Part shown: piece by piece, positions 31,356 to 34,284 of the stretch
How positions within the stretch are numbered: the first letter of the stretch is position 1
How the letters are laid out: each line of letters starts with the position of its first letter
Assembly: GCA_028280785.1 (NCBI GenBank)
Contig: JANQLF010000243.1
Span: forward strand, 1 to 34,284
Length of the DNA: 34,284 nucleotides
From: Planctomycetota bacterium
Lineage (GTDB): Bacteria > Planctomycetota > UBA11346
Direction: 5' to 3'
Notes under the pieces: generated by a model
Databases searched by the model: none
What the model was told of the DNA's origin: nothing
What the model saw: the letters and a program-made list of their open reading frames with translations, nothing else
Made by a program: the position numbers and the translations under genes

Positions 31356-31652
31356 ATGAGCGAAGTAGAATCATCTAAACAACGCTGGCAGCACATTGCA
31401 ATTTATGGTGCAATTGCCGTATTCACTTACATCCTGTCATTTCATTTTTTCATTTATATTAGTTGGTATTATACCATCGAGAGTGATTTTATTTCGAGCA
31501 TCTTGCTCTTGGCATATAGACCGATGTTTTTCCTCGCCTATCTCTCTGAGTTTTATTATGAATGCTTTATGTGGACCGTATCTTTGGCCGAGCCGCATAC
31601 CTCAACGCATGAGATGTATCGCGAATGGTACACACACAAATTCGGTAGTTAA
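31356..31652 (+). CDS. hypothetical membrane protein, 98 aa
   Basis: Small protein with two likely membrane helices, about residues 15-38 (AIYGAIAVFTYILSFHFFIYI) and 45-65 (SSILLLAYRPMFFLAYLSEF). Both termini are charged; the C-terminus is rich in His, Tyr and Trp (STHEMYREWYTHKF). No family recognised. It lies between two minus-strand genes, is divergent from the anchored 144-residue gene by 59 bp and overlaps the convergent 134-residue gene by 4 bp. Confidence 0.55.
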   Translation: MSEVESSKQRWQHIAIYGAIAVFTYILSFHFFIYISWYYTIESDFISSILLLAYRPMFFLAYLSEFYYECFMWTVSLAEPHTSTHEMYREWYTHKFGS

Positions 31653-32053
31653 TCTAAGACCAAGGGACCGCTGAAGACTTCCTGGCTATCTATTTTTACC
31701 ACAACCATCTGACCTTCTTTTGGTTCATCCAAATCTATTTTTTCATTGACATAAACGCGCGAAGAGCCACTGCCATTGGGCATGCTGTAAACAGAGCGAC
31801 CATCCAGTAAGACTTCGATTTCTTTATTGGTCTGCGACGGATCCAACTGTAAACGCATTTCAATAATTGGACCACGACGCTTTAAACCTTCAAACTCAAC
31901 CTCACCACGACCAATACCTTCCTTCATAGGAAATTTCACTTCGTAATCCCATTGCTTACTATCCCCAAAAATAAAGAGAATGAGCAAGACCAATGCAGTC
32001 CATCCATACCATGGCACATCACCAAGAGAAAAAGCTAAAATAACCAGATCCAT
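31649..32053 (-). CDS. hypothetical protein with N-terminal membrane helix, 134 aa
   Basis: An N-terminal hydrophobic stretch (residues 3-30; WYGWTALVLLILFIFG) anchors an otherwise beta-rich soluble domain: YEVKFPMKEGIGRGEVEFEG, IIEMRLQLDPSQTNKEIEV, LDGRSVYSMPNGSGSSRVYV and MVVVKIDSQEVFSGPLVLD. The strand pattern suggests an immunoglobulin-like or similar sandwich that could bind a ligand outside the membrane. No family recognised. It lies 49 bp after the HExxH gene on the same strand. Confidence 0.62.
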   Translation of the reverse strand: MDLVILAFSLGDVPWYGWTALVLLILFIFGDSKQWDYEVKFPMKEGIGRGEVEFEGLKRRGPIIEMRLQLDPSQTNKEIEVLLDGRSVYSMPNGSGSSRVYVNEKIDLDEPKEGQMVVVKIDSQEVFSGPLVLD

Positions 32054-32102
32054 ATATGCTCCAGGGCTGCATTGAACAAGAAGAAGAGCAGCGATGCAAG
32101 CG

Positions 32103-32558
32103 TCAGCTTATCAATTTTCGGCTCATGCATGCGAACCAGTTTGCCCACCCCTCACGATCAGCCTGTGAAAAATTCCACGTATCAAGATGGTGGCCGAGCT
32201 CATGCAAGAACACATCATAGCAGTAAAAGTAACGCATACCTTCCTTGCTACAGCTAATACACAAACCATCGGATGTGCTTGTTACGTCAGCCTGCATTAT
32301 TCTGTAATCATTCAGATGATGTGGCGCTGGTGCCTGTCGGTATCGCTCTTGCATAAAACGTTTCGGATACGCACATAAGAAAATATCTGAACAAGAATAC
32401 ATGCCATAAACGACTTGCGTTGACTTACGAACTTTGTCCGTGCCACCGAGTAAGTAGATATCATCCAAACCGCTCAAGTACTGCGTTGGTATTTTCTCCA
32501 ACAACGCAATAAGGTCCTTGACCATTACCGGTTTTATAAAACCAGCACGGAGCGGCAT
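32103..32558 (-). CDS. Small HExxH zinc-metallopeptidase-like protein
   Basis: 151 residues, with the zincin helix FLHELGHHLD (His119, Glu120, His123) and a downstream REGWANWFA in which Glu136 could be the third zinc ligand, as in gluzincins. The N-terminal part has YLLGGTDKV, a beta-hairpin region and YPKRFM, with several cysteines (C56, C62, C100, C103, C113), possibly metal- or disulfide-linked. No signal peptide, so it should be cytosolic unless the start lies elsewhere. An alternative Met at residue 12 exists. The gene is short for a peptidase and may be a stand-alone minimal domain, similar in size to small toxin-antitoxin-linked zincins such as ImmA-like proteins, but without a neighbouring regulator. 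Substrate unknown. Confidence 0.68.
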   Translation of the reverse strand: MPLRAGFIKPVMVKDLIALLEKIPTQYLSGLDDIYLLGGTDKVRKSTQVVYGMYSCSDIFLCAYPKRFMQERYRQAPAPHHLNDYRIMQADVTSTSDGLCISCSKEGMRYFYCYDVFLHELGHHLDTWNFSQADREGWANWFACMSRKLIS

Positions 32559-32742
32559 ATCGTAAATCTTTATATGATTTCAGGTGTAAACACGCTGTCG
32601 TGTTCGACGAGCCAATGAAGCTTCTAGTCAGTGCGGATCGTAAGTCGACCAATTACTCATCTTAGAATGTGCGTAAATGCGTGATTGCCTATCGTTATGT
32701 GCCATAGTACCAATAGATAGTTAAGAGAGTCAGTACCGGACA

Positions 32743-33780
32743 CTAATCTTGCTGCTTCATATAGACCGTACGAATTGGGAACGGTATATCGATGCCTTCG
32801 GCTGCATAACGTTTGTGTAAAGCCTTAATAAATTCGTGCTTTATGGTGAATTGGTCACGAAAGGCCGCCACGAAAATGCGTATATTAAAGTTGATACTCG
32901 AATCGCCAAACTCTTCATAACGAAAGATTGGCTCGTGGTCAGCAACACCGCCTTCGATTGAATTAATCACTTCTTTAGCGACTTCGATAGTTACCTCTTC
33001 AACATGTTGCAAATCACTGTCATAGGACACACCAACTGGAATCTCAATCCACATGTTTTTCTGTGGTAAACTATAATTAATAACCACTGATGACGATAAG
33101 ACACTGTTGGGAATAATAATGCGATTTTCATCGGGGAAGCTACGAATGGTGGTGTTGCGTGCTTTGACATCAGTTACATATCCACGGTGCCCATCCGACA
33201 ATTCAACGTAATCACCTGGTCGCACTAATTGCGATGCAATAATTTGAACACCGCTAAATAAATTGCTGAGCGTTTCTTCCAGCGCTAAAGCTACCGCTAA
33301 GCCACCAATACCTAAGGCAGTGATAACCGGTGTAATCTGCACATCCAAATTTTGCAGAATAATAATAATACCGAGTAAGTAGACTAAAAAGCGTGACCCA
33401 TTGACGAATAAGGTAGTCGAGGACAAACGCTCACTCGGCACGCGTTCAACTAAACCGCCAGCTATACGTGCTACCACCAAGGTAACCGTAAATAAAACAA
33501 TGGTTATCAATGTTTTGTAATAAGCACCGAAATAATCAGATTCGATCTGCGTATGCCAAATGGCGAAGAAACCTGCAGCGGTAATACACCATATAACTGG
33601 CATATTTCCGAGCGCCTCAATGACAACATCATCCCATTTCCACTTAGTCTTTTTAGTTAAGGCAACTAATTTACGAACAACAAATAATTGAACGATTAAA
33701 CCAAATAGATAACCCGAAAATATATAAATAATCGGTGTTAGTATATTTTGATATTCAGTCCAAATTTCTGCTAAGGTCAC
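32743..33780 (-). CDS. MscS-family mechanosensitive ion channel
   Basis: 345-residue inner-membrane channel that opens under membrane tension and lets solutes escape in osmotic downshock. It has about five hydrophobic helices (near 16-36, 56-74, 88-108, 129-148) and the pore helix ALGIGGLAVALALEETLSNLFSG at about 155-178. Next comes the MscS beta domain with VRPGDYVELSDGHRGYVTDVKARNTTIRSF and IIIPNSVLSSSVVINYS, and the alpha/beta C-terminal vestibule ending near KRYAAEGIDIPFP. It is slightly longer than E. coli MscS (286), with extra N-terminal helices as in YnaI-type members. It starts 1 bp after the arrestin-like gene, so the two are probably one transcription unit. Confidence 0.94.
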   Translation of the reverse strand: MTLAEIWTEYQNILTPIIYIFSGYLFGLIVQLFVVRKLVALTKKTKWKWDDVVIEALGNMPVIWCITAAGFFAIWHTQIESDYFGAYYKTLITIVLFTVTLVVARIAGGLVERVPSERLSSTTLFVNGSRFLVYLLGIIIILQNLDVQITPVITALGIGGLAVALALEETLSNLFSGVQIIASQLVRPGDYVELSDGHRGYVTDVKARNTTIRSFPDENRIIIPNSVLSSSVVINYSLPQKNMWIEIPVGVSYDSDLQHVEEVTIEVAKEVINSIEGGVADHEPIFRYEEFGDSSINFNIRIFVAAFRDQFTIKHEFIKALHKRYAAEGIDIPFPIRTVYMKQQD

Positions 33781-33781
33781 G

Positions 33782-34276
33782 CTAGTTAACCTTTACCGCA
33801 TGCCATCCACTGTCAGGGTCATTACCAGGCATATCTAATCCCACCAATATGAGCCATTCAACCGCTGCGTATTTACCATTCATCGTTGGTGGTAAATGAT
33901 CAGGGATTTCTATTTGGCCTGACCAATCGCATTCTTCACCAGCAGCTAATTCTTGTGCACCAGCAATATCAATGTCGATCTCGAGCAACGACTCTGTTGA
34001 ACTGACATCATAATATTCGTCATTATCACTCAGGTTATTTCCGCTTAAATTATCCGCTCCACGATTGTCATAAGCATTCGAACGATAGTTCGGAATATTT
34101 ACAATTTCATTCGCTTGAAAACGCACATAAACCCGCGTGATTGAAATAGGATCACTAGCGACCTTACATTTTACAGTAAATGGCAAGCTTTGACCACGTT
34201 GACCTTCACCAATTTCGATGGTCAATTCTGCCCACCCACCGGTCAGCGTGTTTTTGATCTTCGAGAAAATGCTCAT
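33782..34276 (-). CDS. Arrestin-like (Spo0M-like) protein
   Basis: 164-residue beta-rich protein opening MSIFSKIKNTLTGGWAELTIEIGEGQRGQSLPFTVK (read in parts), with TVKCKVASDPISITRVYVRFQA, an acidic Asn/Asp-rich loop (RGADNLSGNNLSDNDEYYD, residues about 73-91) and IEIPDHLPPTMNGKYAAVEWLI. This strand order resembles the arrestin-fold Spo0M (sporulation-control) family, but it is shorter than Spo0M (about 258), so the assignment is moderate. It is intact: the ATG is 9 bp from the window end. The 1-bp gap to the MscS gene indicates co-expression and possibly a channel-associated role. Confidence 0.6.
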   Translation of the reverse strand: MSIFSKIKNTLTGGWAELTIEIGEGQRGQSLPFTVKCKVASDPISITRVYVRFQANEIVNIPNYRSNAYDNRGADNLSGNNLSDNDEYYDVSSTESLLEIDIDIAGAQELAAGEECDWSGQIEIPDHLPPTMNGKYAAVEWLILVGLDMPGNDPDSGWHAVKVN

Positions 34277-34284
34277 ATGCGCTC

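Overview
The window is a 34.3 kb chromosomal segment of a Gram-negative-type bacterium with a moderately AT-rich genome (low-to-mid 40s % G+C by eye). Two formylglycine-type sulfatases, a sulfatase/sugar-catabolism operon under a LacI-family regulator, small lipoproteins, a very large alpha-2-macroglobulin and a PcfJ-like protein together suggest the PVC group, most likely a marine Lentisphaerota-type organism. That placement is an inference. IlvD and the DAHP synthase look much like gammaproteobacterial enzymes, so a gammaproteobacterial relative is not excluded. No tRNA, rRNA, CRISPR array or transposase gene was seen.

Layout. (1) 1-6366, mostly core metabolism: the 3' end of a DAHP synthase on +, then a minus-strand run ilvD > exported tyrosine/dual-specificity phosphatase > sulfatase > small hypothetical, and divergently pyruvate kinase on +. 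(2) 6390-12769, a tight minus-strand accessory cluster read right to left: small membrane protein > 849-residue fusion of a membrane di-iron fatty acid hydroxylase with a full GH3-type acyl-adenylating/amidosynthetase module > enolase-superfamily enzyme of the muconate cycloisomerase/dipeptide epimerase/N-acylamino acid racemase type > seven-repeat beta-propeller > membrane protein > hypothetical. This is the best candidate for an undescribed pathway. (3) 12860-18614, a minus-strand operon LacI regulator > arabinose/fucose-isomerase-superfamily enzyme > ribulokinase > sulfatase. The sulfatase has CxPSC where CxPSR is expected. A 12-bp hairpin lies between isomerase and kinase. (4) 18766-20168 on +, lipoprotein, small alpha/beta hydrolase, lipoprotein. 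(5) 20152-28937 on -, PcfJ-like protein, fatty acid desaturase and a 2025-residue alpha-2-macroglobulin with an intact thioester motif and its own terminator. (6) 28938-30330, a small gene, a remnant of a second copy of its 3' end, ssb, and two strongly folded multi-hairpin elements. (7) 30330-34276, an HD-type hydrolase, several small membrane or unknown proteins, a small HExxH protein, an MscS channel and an arrestin-like (Spo0M-like) protein.

Genes are densely packed; several are 1-16 bp apart or overlap by 4-23 bp. The longest stretch without an intact gene is 28938-29235 (298 bp), which holds the alpha-2-macroglobulin leader, the gene remnant and one folded element. In 22666-22816 and 32559-32742 I see no gene and no convincing signal. 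Regions 2 and 3 are best read as catabolic or biosynthetic modules: desulfation plus pentose/deoxyhexose use in region 3, and a proposed hydroxylated acyl-amino-acid or similar lipid conjugate in region 2 (inference).
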